Shown: positions 1-5,877 of the stretch, one piece after another | Layout of the letters: each line of letters begins with the position of its first letter | Numbering within the stretch: the stretch's first letter is position 1 | The notes under the pieces: model-generated | Told to the model about the DNA's origin: nothing | The model's database searches: none | Seen by the model: only the letters and a program-made list of their open reading frames with translations | From: CAZWSC01 sp964636385 | Lineage (GTDB): Bacteria; Eisenbacteria; RBG-16-71-46; CAIMUX01 | Length of the DNA stretch: 8,813 bases | Assembly (NCBI GenBank): GCA_964636385.1 | Contig: CAZWSC010000041.1 | Location: forward strand, 1 to 8,813 | Direction of reading: 5' to 3' | Program-made: the position numbers and the translations under genes

Positions 1-775
1 GACGGGCCCCGGTTCCGTTTTCCGCCACGATGCGGGGGTTGGCGGCGGGGGGGGGGCTGCCGGCAGCGGGGGGGCCGCCCGCCTGTGCCTTGGGACCTAT
101 CGCAACCAACCCGAATATGCGGTGCCCTGCACTGCGCAACCCTCGTACGATCGCAGTCAGCTCCTCCCTTGAGTGATCCCGAAAGGGAGCTACCAGTATG
201 ATACCGTCGATGCCCGCGGCCTGTGGGTACGGCCCTTCCAGGACTTCAGGCAGGGCATCCGCACGCAGAAGACACCACGGCCTCGACTCGAGCCGCAGCG
301 ATTGCGACGCCTCCTCACCGGAACCGCGCCGCACGACGGACACCCCCTCGAGGTCGGTGGAACAGGCCTGCAGTGGCCCTGCAGCAGCCTCTCCCGGACA
401 GGACAGCCCCTCAATCAGGCGTCCTCCACCCTCCGCAAGCATCGTAAGGGGGCCAGATTCCTCACAGTCGGCAAGCAGCGCGATAAGCCCGTCACGGGCA
501 GCATGCTCGGAGAGCCCGATCACCCAGGGGAGGTGGTGCAGGGAGCCCGAAGGGGCCGCGATCCAGATGACCCTGCCTGCCAGACCGGCCTCCGCCCCCT
601 GCCGTGTCATGGCAGACCTCAGGAGATTGTAGAATCGCGCCCCGTGTGCGGGATCCGTGGCATACCCGCTGAGACGGTCGTGGCGGCGGAGCACACGGGG
701 ATCCGGATCCGTGCAGAGAAGCACCCCAAGGCTCAGGTCGCCGGCCATCTCCTCGGCCGAGCTGTAGTAGCTCAT
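1..775 (-). CDS. P-loop-less BY-kinase/CpsD/MinD-like protein (partial, 3' end beyond window)
   Basis: An open frame of 258 codons without a stop runs from ATG 775-773 to the left edge, so the C-terminus is missing. The ATG overlaps the selA TGA (ATGA) and has a GGGGGAG Shine-Dalgarno 5 nt upstream (781-787), so translation is probably coupled to selA. I recognise no named family. The layout nevertheless follows bacterial tyrosine kinase/CpsD-type ATPases: a helix with FYNLLRSAM (residues 48-56, like EAxRxLRTNL); a beta strand RVIWIAAPSGS (68-78) where the Walker A strand-loop should be; GLIALLADCEES (96-107, like RVLLIDADLRRP); STDLEGVSVVRRGSG (139-153, like TDxPGLxVLPAG); and IDGIILVAPF...LRSAGHRIFGLVAIG (189-227, like the final DGVLLVV...GVVLN). 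The GxGK[ST] loop is replaced by SGSLHHL, and no DxPP motif remains. ATP binding is therefore unlikely. A Gly/Pro/Ala-rich tail follows. The family assignment is inference; the gene itself looks real because it is open, has a ribosome site and keeps a coherent fold pattern. Confidence 0.7.
   Translation of the reverse strand, partial: MSYYSSAEEMAGDLSLGVLLCTDPDPRVLRRHDRLSGYATDPAHGARFYNLLRSAMTRQGAEAGLAGRVIWIAAPSGSLHHLPWVIGLSEHAARDGLIALLADCEESGPLTMLAEGGGRLIEGLSCPGEAAAGPLQACSTDLEGVSVVRRGSGEEASQSLRLESRPWCLLRADALPEVLEGPYPQAAGIDGIILVAPFRDHSREELTAIVRGLRSAGHRIFGLVAIGPKAQAGGPPAAGSPPPAANPRIVAENGTGAR
32..74. repeat. G/C homopolymer tracts flanking a palindrome
   Basis: The plus strand has G runs at 34-38 (5), 47-56 (10) and 68-74 (7). 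The perfect 12-base palindrome GCTGCCGGCAGC (56-67) lies between the last two. On the minus (coding) strand this is C-rich and encodes the Gly/Pro/Ala tail of the partial CDS. The tracts may slip during replication, and they are also prone to sequencing error. The G-rich strand could in principle form a quadruplex. Confidence 0.6.
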
Positions 776-2217
776 CTGCTCTCCCCCGGCATACCGCGCA
801 GCGCATCCACGGCCCGTGCAAGGCGATCATCATCGCCTTCCAGCAGGGCCCGGACATCAAGGAAGTACTGATCCTTTTCGATCCGGCCGGCTACGGAGGG
901 CTCGGTGGTCCTCAGAGCCCGCGAAATCCGGTCGGGAGTCCAGGCATCATGTCCCAGGACCACTCCCATCGATGGTATCTGCAGGCCGGGAAGGCTCCCA
1001 CCGCCCACCTCGGACATGGTTCCGACAACCTCGACGGACCAGCCGGAAGGCTCCAGCTCGGCGCGCAGGCGATCCCGGACTCGCTCCGCCAGCAGCTCCA
1101 GCTCAGGCAGAGAGCGCGCGAGGAGCGAAAGGACCGGAACGCGGCTTGTGACAGTGGCGGGGTCGAGATAGGCCTCCAGGGTCGCCTCCAGAGCCGCCAG
1201 GGCCGCCTTGTCCAGGCGGACCACCCTGGCGACGGGATGGCGCTTCAGCCTGTCGATCCACTCACTGCGTCCGGCCAGGATCCCCGCCTGGGGCCCGCCG
1301 AGCAGCTTGTCCCCGCTGAAGGAGACCAGGTCGATTCCGGCCTCGAGCACATCCTGCACACGGGGCTCATCCACCGCCAGCCCCCCATGCTGGCGGAGTG
1401 CGCCGCTCCCCACGTCGTACATGGTGGGAATGCCCCGCTGCCTGCCCAGTTCGGCGATCTCACCCGGAGCGGCCTCCTCCGTGAAACCTATCATCCGGAA
1501 GTTGCTGGGATGAACCAGCAGGATCAGCGCCGTCCGTTCGCTGAGCCCCTTTTCGTAGTCGGATATCCTGGTGCGATTGGTGGAGCCCACCTCCACGAGG
1601 TTCGCTCCGCTTGCCTCCATGATCTCCGGCAGGCGGAAGCTGCCTCCGATCTCCACGAGGTGGCCGCGCGACACCAGGACGTCCCGGCCCCTGGCAAGCG
1701 CGTTGAGGACGAGGAAGACCGCAGCAGCGTTGTTGTGCACGGCGATCCCCGCCTCTGCGCCCGTGACAAGGGGAAGGAGTCTTCGCACGGGATCCAGGCG
1801 GGAACGGCGGCGGCCCGAGACCATGTCCATCTCGAGGCTGCTGTATCCGCCGGCAGCGCCCAGGATCGCACTGCGGGCCGCCGCGGAGTACGGGGCCCTC
1901 CCGAGATTCGTGTGTATCAGGACTCCGGTTGCGTTCACAACAGGGCGCAGAACAAGGCTGCGACGCTCATCCAGCCTTTCCTGCAGCATCGTGGAGAGGT
2001 GCTCCACCCAGGCGGCACGCCCGGTCGCTGGCAGACTGCCCTCGCCTCCGGCCGCCGCGCGGATGTCGGCCCTCGCCCCGGCCAGCACCTCCCGCATCCA
2101 GGCCAGGAGCAGATCCCTGGGCACGTCCACGGCGCGACGCCCGAAGGTCTCCTCCAGAAGATCCATGGGGGGAAGCTCCCTGAACTCGAAGCTGGGTTCT
2201 GGTCCCTCAGTGTGCAT
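772..2217 (-). CDS. selA: L-seryl-tRNA(Sec) selenium transferase (SelA)
   Basis: This is the PLP enzyme that converts Ser-tRNA(Sec) to Sec-tRNA(Sec) using selenophosphate, in the cytoplasm. The protein has 481 residues, a little longer than E. coli SelA. It has the N-terminal RELPPMDLL segment (13-21), followed by RPVVNATGVLIHTNLGRAP (91-109), the core GRxxSR/DPVRRLL region (about 135-148), and NNAAAVFLVLNAL (162-173). VEVGSTNRTRISDYEKGL (208-224), YDVGSGAL (267-274) and SFSGDKLLGGPQAGI (299-313) complete the core; K304 is the expected PLP Schiff-base lysine. The ATG at 2217 is preferred because the conserved LPxxDLL segment lies before the next ATG (M18), although M18 has a better upstream AGGGAG. 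It follows fusA by 92 bp, and its TGA overlaps the start of the next gene. selB, selC and selD are not in the window. The assignment is close to certain; only the start is in slight doubt. Confidence 0.97.
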   Translation of the reverse strand: MHTEGPEPSFEFRELPPMDLLEETFGRRAVDVPRDLLLAWMREVLAGARADIRAAAGGEGSLPATGRAAWVEHLSTMLQERLDERRSLVLRPVVNATGVLIHTNLGRAPYSAAARSAILGAAGGYSSLEMDMVSGRRRSRLDPVRRLLPLVTGAEAGIAVHNNAAAVFLVLNALARGRDVLVSRGHLVEIGGSFRLPEIMEASGANLVEVGSTNRTRISDYEKGLSERTALILLVHPSNFRMIGFTEEAAPGEIAELGRQRGIPTMYDVGSGALRQHGGLAVDEPRVQDVLEAGIDLVSFSGDKLLGGPQAGILAGRSEWIDRLKRHPVARVVRLDKAALAALEATLEAYLDPATVTSRVPVLSLLARSLPELELLAERVRDRLRAELEPSGWSVEVVGTMSEVGGGSLPGLQIPSMGVVLGHDAWTPDRISRALRTTEPSVAGRIEKDQYFLDVRALLEGDDDRLARAVDALRGMPGESR

Positions 2218-2284
2218 ACAGCTCTGCCGCCCTCAGACGCACTGGCACCCCATGCCATTGGTAACTCGTTGAAACAGAAAAGAT

Positions 2285-2313
2285 AAGTTAGCATCAGGCG
2301 CAGACAGGGTCAA
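2285..2313 (-). promoter_or_regulatory. Candidate extended -10 promoter for selA
   Basis: On the minus strand, TTGACC (2313-2308, overlapping the fusA stop) is followed after 17 bp by TAACTT (2290-2285), preceded by TGC as in an extended -10. The fit is moderate (5/6 and 3/6). selA could equally be read from the fusA promoter, since I see no terminator between the two genes. Confidence 0.25.
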
Positions 2314-4349
2314 GCCACAAACCCATTCTGGACCTGTACCTCATCGTAGTGGGAGAAGAGCATGGAGTAGGTTCCCCGCCCCTGGGAAGCCGAACGCAGG
2401 TCGGTGGCGTAACCGAACATCTGCGACAGCGGGGCCTGGCCCTTGAGGATCTGGACATCGTCCCGCATCTCCGATCCGACGATCCTCCCACGCCTGGCGG
2501 ACAGGTTGGACATCACCCCACCGACGAACTCCCTGGGCACAACGATCTCCAGTGACATGACCGGCTCGAGGAGAATCGGCCCGGCATTGCGGCACCCCTC
2601 GCGGAAAGCGGTCTGCGTTGCTATGCGGAATGCCAGATCGGTGGAGGTATGCTCGTTCCAGAATGCGTCAATGATCAGCACATCGACGTCGACTGCGGGG
2701 TATCCGTAACGGATCCCGCCCTCGGCGGCATCCCTGACCGCCGCTTCCACCACCCGGAGCATCTCTACCGGAAGCCGGTCACCGCCCAGATCTGTGGAGA
2801 CGGAGTTTCCCGTACCCCTCTGCCTGGGAGAGATCCGCAGGCGAACACCGCCGAAGTGCTGCCTGCCGCCAGTGTGGCGATCATATGTGCTCTCGGCCTC
2901 CTCGGTCCGGGTGATCGATTCGCGGTAGGTGACCTGCGGCTTGCCTACCCTGATCTTCAGCCCGAACTCCCTGACCAGACGATCCTCCAGGACCTGCAGG
3001 TGAAGCTCCCCCATGCCGGAGATCAGGGTCTGGCCCGTGTTTTCGTCCACCCGAACGGTGAAGGTGGGATCGTCCCCTGCGAGCCGCTGCAGACTCACCT
3101 GGATCTTCTCCTCGTCTCCTGCAGTGCTTGCCTCCAGGGCTGCCGACACGACAGGCTCTGGGAAGGCCAGCCCTTCAAGCACCATTGCCTCTCCCTCGCA
3201 GAGCGTGTCCCCGGTCGATGCGTTCTTCAGCCCTGTCGCCAGGACGATGTCCCCCGCCTCAGCCAGCTTCAGCGGCTTGCGCTTGTCCGCGTGCACCCTG
3301 AAGAGGCGGGCAATCCTCTCCGGCTCCTTGAAGCGGGCGCACCTCAGGGACATCCCTTCCCTGATTGTGCCCGAGTAGATGCGAAGGTAACTCTGCCTGC
3401 CCTTGTCCCGATCCGTGTGTGTCTTGAATACCAGGGCAAGCATCGGAGCCGAGGGATCGGGAGGGCACCCGACTCTCTCGCCCGATTCGGGACGAAGCGC
3501 AACGGGCGCGGCCACCTCGTCCGGAGCCGGCAGGAAGTCCACGGCAGCCTCAAGAAGCGGCTGGATCCCCTGGTTGCGGAGCGATGCTCCGGACAGGACC
3601 GGTACGAAGCTGCGATCCAGGGTTCCGCGGCGGATGGCGGCACGAAGTTCCCCATGCGGAATCTCATCGCCGGCCAGATACGCGGCAAGGATCGCATCAT
3701 CGCACGAGGCAACCGACTCGAGGAGACTGTTGCGGTATTCCTCGAACCTCGCCTTCTCGTCCTTTGGAACCGGTTCCTCCCGGAACTCCCTCCCGCGGGA
3801 CTCGGGATCCCAGCGCAGCCATACCCCGCGGATGATGTCGATGACGCCGTCAAAGGTCTCGGAGGATCCCACGGGAAAGTTCAGCACCAGCGGCGTTGCC
3901 CCCAGCTTGTCCGTGATCTCCCGAACGACCGACTCGAACGAGGCCCCGAGGCGATCCATCTTGTTCACGAAGACCAGCCGGGGCACGCGGTAGCGGTCGG
4001 CCTGGCGCCAGACCATCTCGGACTGCGGCTCCACACCCCCCACGCCGCAGAGCACTACAATCACACCATCAAGAACACGCAGGGAGCGCTCGACCTCGGC
4101 TGTGAAGTCGACGTGGCCGGGTGTGTCGATGAGGTTGAACTCGTGATCACGCCATGAGAAACGGGTCGCGGCGGAGGTGATGGTGATCCCCCGCTCCCGC
4201 TCCTGCTCCATCCAGTCCATCTGGGTCGAGCCCTCGTCGACCTCCCCGATGTTGTGCGATATCCCTGTGAAGTAGAGGATCCGCTCGGTCGTGGTCGTCT
4301 TGCCGGCATCTATGTGTGCGATGATGCCGATGTTGCGAAGCTGCTTCAT
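2310..4349 (-). CDS. fusA: Translation elongation factor G paralogue (EF-G)
   Basis: This is a translational GTPase that drives tRNA-mRNA translocation and, with RRF, ribosome recycling. The 679-residue product has AHIDAGKTTTTE (11-22, P-loop), RGITI (53-57, switch I), DTPGHVDF (75-82, with catalytic H79) and NKMD (129-132). The SGA-type G5 motif follows, then domains II-III, domain IV with HTGG, and domain V ending in MFGYATDLRS and SQGR. The ATG at 4349 fits the family N-terminus (MKQLRNIGIIAHID) and has AGGGGA 8 nt upstream (4358-4363). The GTG 12 codons earlier would precede the ribosome site and lies beside the -10, so I rejected it. Domain IV is divergent: the tip loop reads DAFWNEHTSTD (561-571) where canonical EF-G has DGSYHDVDSSE. 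It is followed by selA, not by the usual str-operon neighbours rpsL, rpsG and tuf. It may therefore be a second, specialised EF-G rather than the housekeeping copy. Confidence 0.93.
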   Translation of the reverse strand: MKQLRNIGIIAHIDAGKTTTTERILYFTGISHNIGEVDEGSTQMDWMEQERERGITITSAATRFSWRDHEFNLIDTPGHVDFTAEVERSLRVLDGVIVVLCGVGGVEPQSEMVWRQADRYRVPRLVFVNKMDRLGASFESVVREITDKLGATPLVLNFPVGSSETFDGVIDIIRGVWLRWDPESRGREFREEPVPKDEKARFEEYRNSLLESVASCDDAILAAYLAGDEIPHGELRAAIRRGTLDRSFVPVLSGASLRNQGIQPLLEAAVDFLPAPDEVAAPVALRPESGERVGCPPDPSAPMLALVFKTHTDRDKGRQSYLRIYSGTIREGMSLRCARFKEPERIARLFRVHADKRKPLKLAEAGDIVLATGLKNASTGDTLCEGEAMVLEGLAFPEPVVSAALEASTAGDEEKIQVSLQRLAGDDPTFTVRVDENTGQTLISGMGELHLQVLEDRLVREFGLKIRVGKPQVTYRESITRTEEAESTYDRHTGGRQHFGGVRLRISPRQRGTGNSVSTDLGGDRLPVEMLRVVEAAVRDAAEGGIRYGYPAVDVDVLIIDAFWNEHTSTDLAFRIATQTAFREGCRNAGPILLEPVMSLEIVVPREFVGGVMSNLSARRGRIVGSEMRDDVQILKGQAPLSQMFGYATDLRSASQGRGTYSMLFSHYDEVQVQNGFVA

Positions 4350-4357
4350 CAGTCGAA

Positions 4358-4363
4358 TCCCCT
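4358..4363 (-). promoter_or_regulatory. Ribosome binding site of fusA
   Basis: AGGGGA on the minus strand lies 8 nt before ATG 4349. It selects this start over the upstream in-frame GTG at 4385. Confidence 0.65.
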
Positions 4364-4383
4364 GTGTTGGACAATATCCGTGC

Positions 4384-4413
4384 ACAATATTGACCCGGCA
4401 GGCGCCATGTCAA
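4384..4413 (-). promoter_or_regulatory. Sigma70-type promoter of fusA with AT-rich repeats
   Basis: On the minus strand, a perfect -35 TTGACA (4413-4408), an 18-bp spacer and -10 TATTGT (4389-4384, 4/6) would start transcription near 4377, giving a leader of about 28 nt. The -10 overlaps the 8-bp palindrome CAATATTG (4385-4392). The heptamer ACAATAT occurs directly repeated at 4371-4377 and 4384-4390. This AT-rich island in GC-rich DNA could be an operator. Confidence 0.55.
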
Positions 4414-4488
4414 GAGAGTGCAGGGCTCGCACAGGCGCCATGATCCAGGCATCCTGCCGCGTCCCTGTCCCGGCGGCACTGGTTGCCG

Positions 4489-4510
4489 CGCTATCGGTGG
4501 TCTGATAGCG
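4489..4510. repeat. Inverted repeat upstream of tonB-like gene
   Basis: CGCTATC (4489-4495) and GATAGCG (4504-4510) are perfect reverse complements separated by 8 bp, and lie 45 bp before the tonB-like ATG. A weak TTGCCG (4483-4488) sits just upstream, so this may be an operator over a plus-strand promoter. There is no T tract, so a terminator is unlikely. Confidence 0.4.
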
Positions 4511-4544
4511 TGAGAGCGGAAATGGCAGTGCCGTGGGATGCCCG

Positions 4545-4550
4545 AAGGAG
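4545..4550 (+). promoter_or_regulatory. Ribosome binding site of the tonB-like gene
   Basis: AAGGAG lies 5 nt before ATG 4556. It decides for this start over the in-frame ATG at 4538, which has no such site. Confidence 0.7.
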
Positions 4551-4555
4551 CAAGC

Positions 4556-5275
4556 ATGGTTGACGGTGTCTGGTCCGTCTTCGCACACGCCAACAGGCTT
4601 CGGGCGGACTACAGAAGGACCGTCCTCCTGGGGACGATGGCCTCGATCCTTATCCATGCCGCAGCGGTCATACTGCTGAGGCCAGTGCAGATCTTTCCCG
4701 ACCCGGGGCGACCGGCAGCCATCGGGTACAGGGGCCCGACCCGCCTCCTCGAGCTGGCCCCGACGGAGGAGGTGAAGCGGGCCCAGCTGGATCTGGCACG
4801 GCAGCGGATCAGGGCGGGCGCCGTAATGACAGGCGACCTGCTGTACGATGATCCGGAACCTCCCGAGGTCAGAAAGCCTGACGCTTTGGATCCAGCGCCG
4901 GCACGGGCCGCGGAGCCCCCTCCCGAACCGACAGGCCTGGAGGAGCCGATAGTCCTGGAGCTCAGCGAAGACTGGCAGCGCCACAGTCCCGAGGCCTTGT
5001 CGGAAATGTTCCAGGTAACGAGGATCGTACGGCCGGACTACCCCAGAGAGGCCATCCGTGCCGGACAGCAGGGGATCGTCAGCCTGGAGGTGCGTGTCGG
5101 CATATCGGGAAGGGTCCTGAACGTCCGCATTCTTGACAGCCCTCTCGGGAGCCGTTCCCTGGAGCGCGCTGCCGTCGAGTCGATGCTGGACTGGGAGTTC
5201 AGGCCGTTTCTCATAAACGACAGCCCCGTCCCGTTCACGGTCATCGTGCCGTTCCGCTTCCGGCTGCTGGATTGA
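4556..5275 (+). CDS. TonB-family energy transducer
   Basis: This is a TonB-type protein that would span the periplasm and pass proton-motive energy to outer-membrane transporters. The 239 residues comprise a short basic cytoplasmic part (1-22), one membrane helix (about 23-41, LGTMASILIHAAAVILL), and a periplasmic linker. The linker is proline-rich at about 99-131 (DPEPPEVRKP, EPPPEPTG). The C-terminal TonB domain (about 160-237) shows YPREAIRAGQQGIVSLEV, GRVLNVRILDSPLGS, LERAAVESMLDWEFRP and a closing VPFTVIVPFRFRL. Those are the hallmarks of the TonB_C fold. The start is set by AAGGAG at 4545-4550. It is the only plus-strand gene here, divergent from fusA and convergent with the DUF151 gene (27 bp between the stops). 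No exbB, exbD or receptor is adjacent, so its transport partner is unknown. Family call is strong; specific substrate cannot be inferred. Confidence 0.9.
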   Translation: MVDGVWSVFAHANRLRADYRRTVLLGTMASILIHAAAVILLRPVQIFPDPGRPAAIGYRGPTRLLELAPTEEVKRAQLDLARQRIRAGAVMTGDLLYDDPEPPEVRKPDALDPAPARAAEPPPEPTGLEEPIVLELSEDWQRHSPEALSEMFQVTRIVRPDYPREAIRAGQQGIVSLEVRVGISGRVLNVRILDSPLGSRSLERAAVESMLDWEFRPFLINDSPVPFTVIVPFRFRLLD

Positions 5276-5302
5276 GGTCGATCAGATCCGCCGGACCCCG
5301 GG

Positions 5303-5815
5303 CTAGAAGGTGAACTTCCCGAAATCCCTGGGATTCAGGTTCTCGAGGAAGCTCTTCAGCTCCTCGGCCCGTTCCTCCTCGTTCGCCTCGCCAACAGGCG
5401 GCTTGGAACCGGCCTGCAGGAGCTCATCCAGCTCGCTGGAAAAGAGGTGGGGAGCTACGAAGATCCGCGCCTTGCTCTTCAGAGCAACGGCAAGCGAGTC
5501 GCTTGGACGTGCATCGACAGCCATCAGCTCGCCGTTGGCTTCCAGGTATACCTTGGCGTAGAAGGTGTTTTCGCGGAGATCCGTGATCTCGACCCTTCTG
5601 ACGCTTGCGCCGAGACCATGCAGCATGGAAACCAGGAGATCGTGTGTAAGCGGCCTCTGAAACTTGTTGCCGGCAATCTCCATCGCTATGGCGCTGGCTT
5701 CGGCGGGACCTATCCAGATCGGCAGCCTCTTCGTGCCGTCAAGGCTCTGCAGGATGACGACCGGAAACTGGTTCTTCTCGTCGACAGCCAGGCTCCAGAC
5801 CTTGACCTCGATCAT
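5303..5815 (-). CDS. DUF151 / bifunctional nuclease (BFN) domain protein
   Basis: This 170-residue protein is a full-length member of the DUF151/BFN family. Some members have reported DNase/RNase activity, but the general role is poorly settled. Visible family features are MIEVKVWSLAVD at the start, VVILQSLDGTKRLPIWIGPAEA (19-40), AIAMEIAG (42-49), RPLTHDLL (54-61), FYAKVYLE (85-92) and VDARPSDSLAVAL (100-112). An acidic tail ending in FLENLNPRDF is also common in the family. The start at 5815 has GGAGGT 6 nt upstream (5822-5827) and matches the conserved N-terminus. Longer in-frame starts at 5881 (TTG) and 5878 (ATG) add a basic, unconserved stretch that overlaps the previous gene. It lies 62 bp after the parvulin gene and is probably the last cistron of the rpsF operon. 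I see no clear terminator after it. Confidence 0.9.
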   Translation of the reverse strand: MIEVKVWSLAVDEKNQFPVVILQSLDGTKRLPIWIGPAEASAIAMEIAGNKFQRPLTHDLLVSMLHGLGASVRRVEITDLRENTFYAKVYLEANGELMAVDARPSDSLAVALKSKARIFVAPHLFSSELDELLQAGSKPPVGEANEEERAEELKSFLENLNPRDFGKFTF

Positions 5816-5821
5816 GACTTG

Positions 5822-5827
5822 ACCTCC
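5822..5827 (-). promoter_or_regulatory. Ribosome binding site of the DUF151 gene
   Basis: GGAGGT on the minus strand lies 6 nt before ATG 5815 and supports the short start against the TTG 5881 and ATG 5878 alternatives. Confidence 0.7.
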
Positions 5828-5877
5828 CATGCCGGGGCGGCGTGCTGCGCATCCCGGGCCGCACCGGGGCCTGGTCA

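Noticed and set aside
492..860. 122-codon minus-strand frame over the selA end
   Set aside because: It overlaps selA out of frame and has a shadow-type Pro/Arg/Gly composition; the frame starting at 775 is the better gene.
173..871. 232-codon plus-strand open frame at the left end
   Set aside because: It competes with the minus-strand frame that has a coupled start, a strong ribosome site and a coherent P-loop-like layout. The plus-strand protein is low-complexity and Arg/Pro-rich.
2243..2257. TGGCA-5 nt-TGCCA inverted repeat in the fusA-selA gap
   Set aside because: Arms of only 5 bp in GC-rich DNA are likely to occur by chance, and no T tract follows.
949..2286. 445-codon plus-strand open frame
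   Set aside because: It is antisense to the clearly identified selA and its protein has no family features.
2649..4157. 502-codon plus-strand open frame
   Set aside because: It lies antisense to fusA and has no recognisable motif; long antisense frames are expected in GC-rich genes. fusA is unmistakable on the other strand.
4350..4385. Upstream GTG start for fusA
   Set aside because: The added 12 residues are not part of the EF-G family, and the GTG lies before the ribosome site and at the -10 element.
5276..5302. Terminator between the convergent tonB-like and DUF151 genes
   Set aside because: Only 27 bp are present, with no strong stem and no T tract on either strand.
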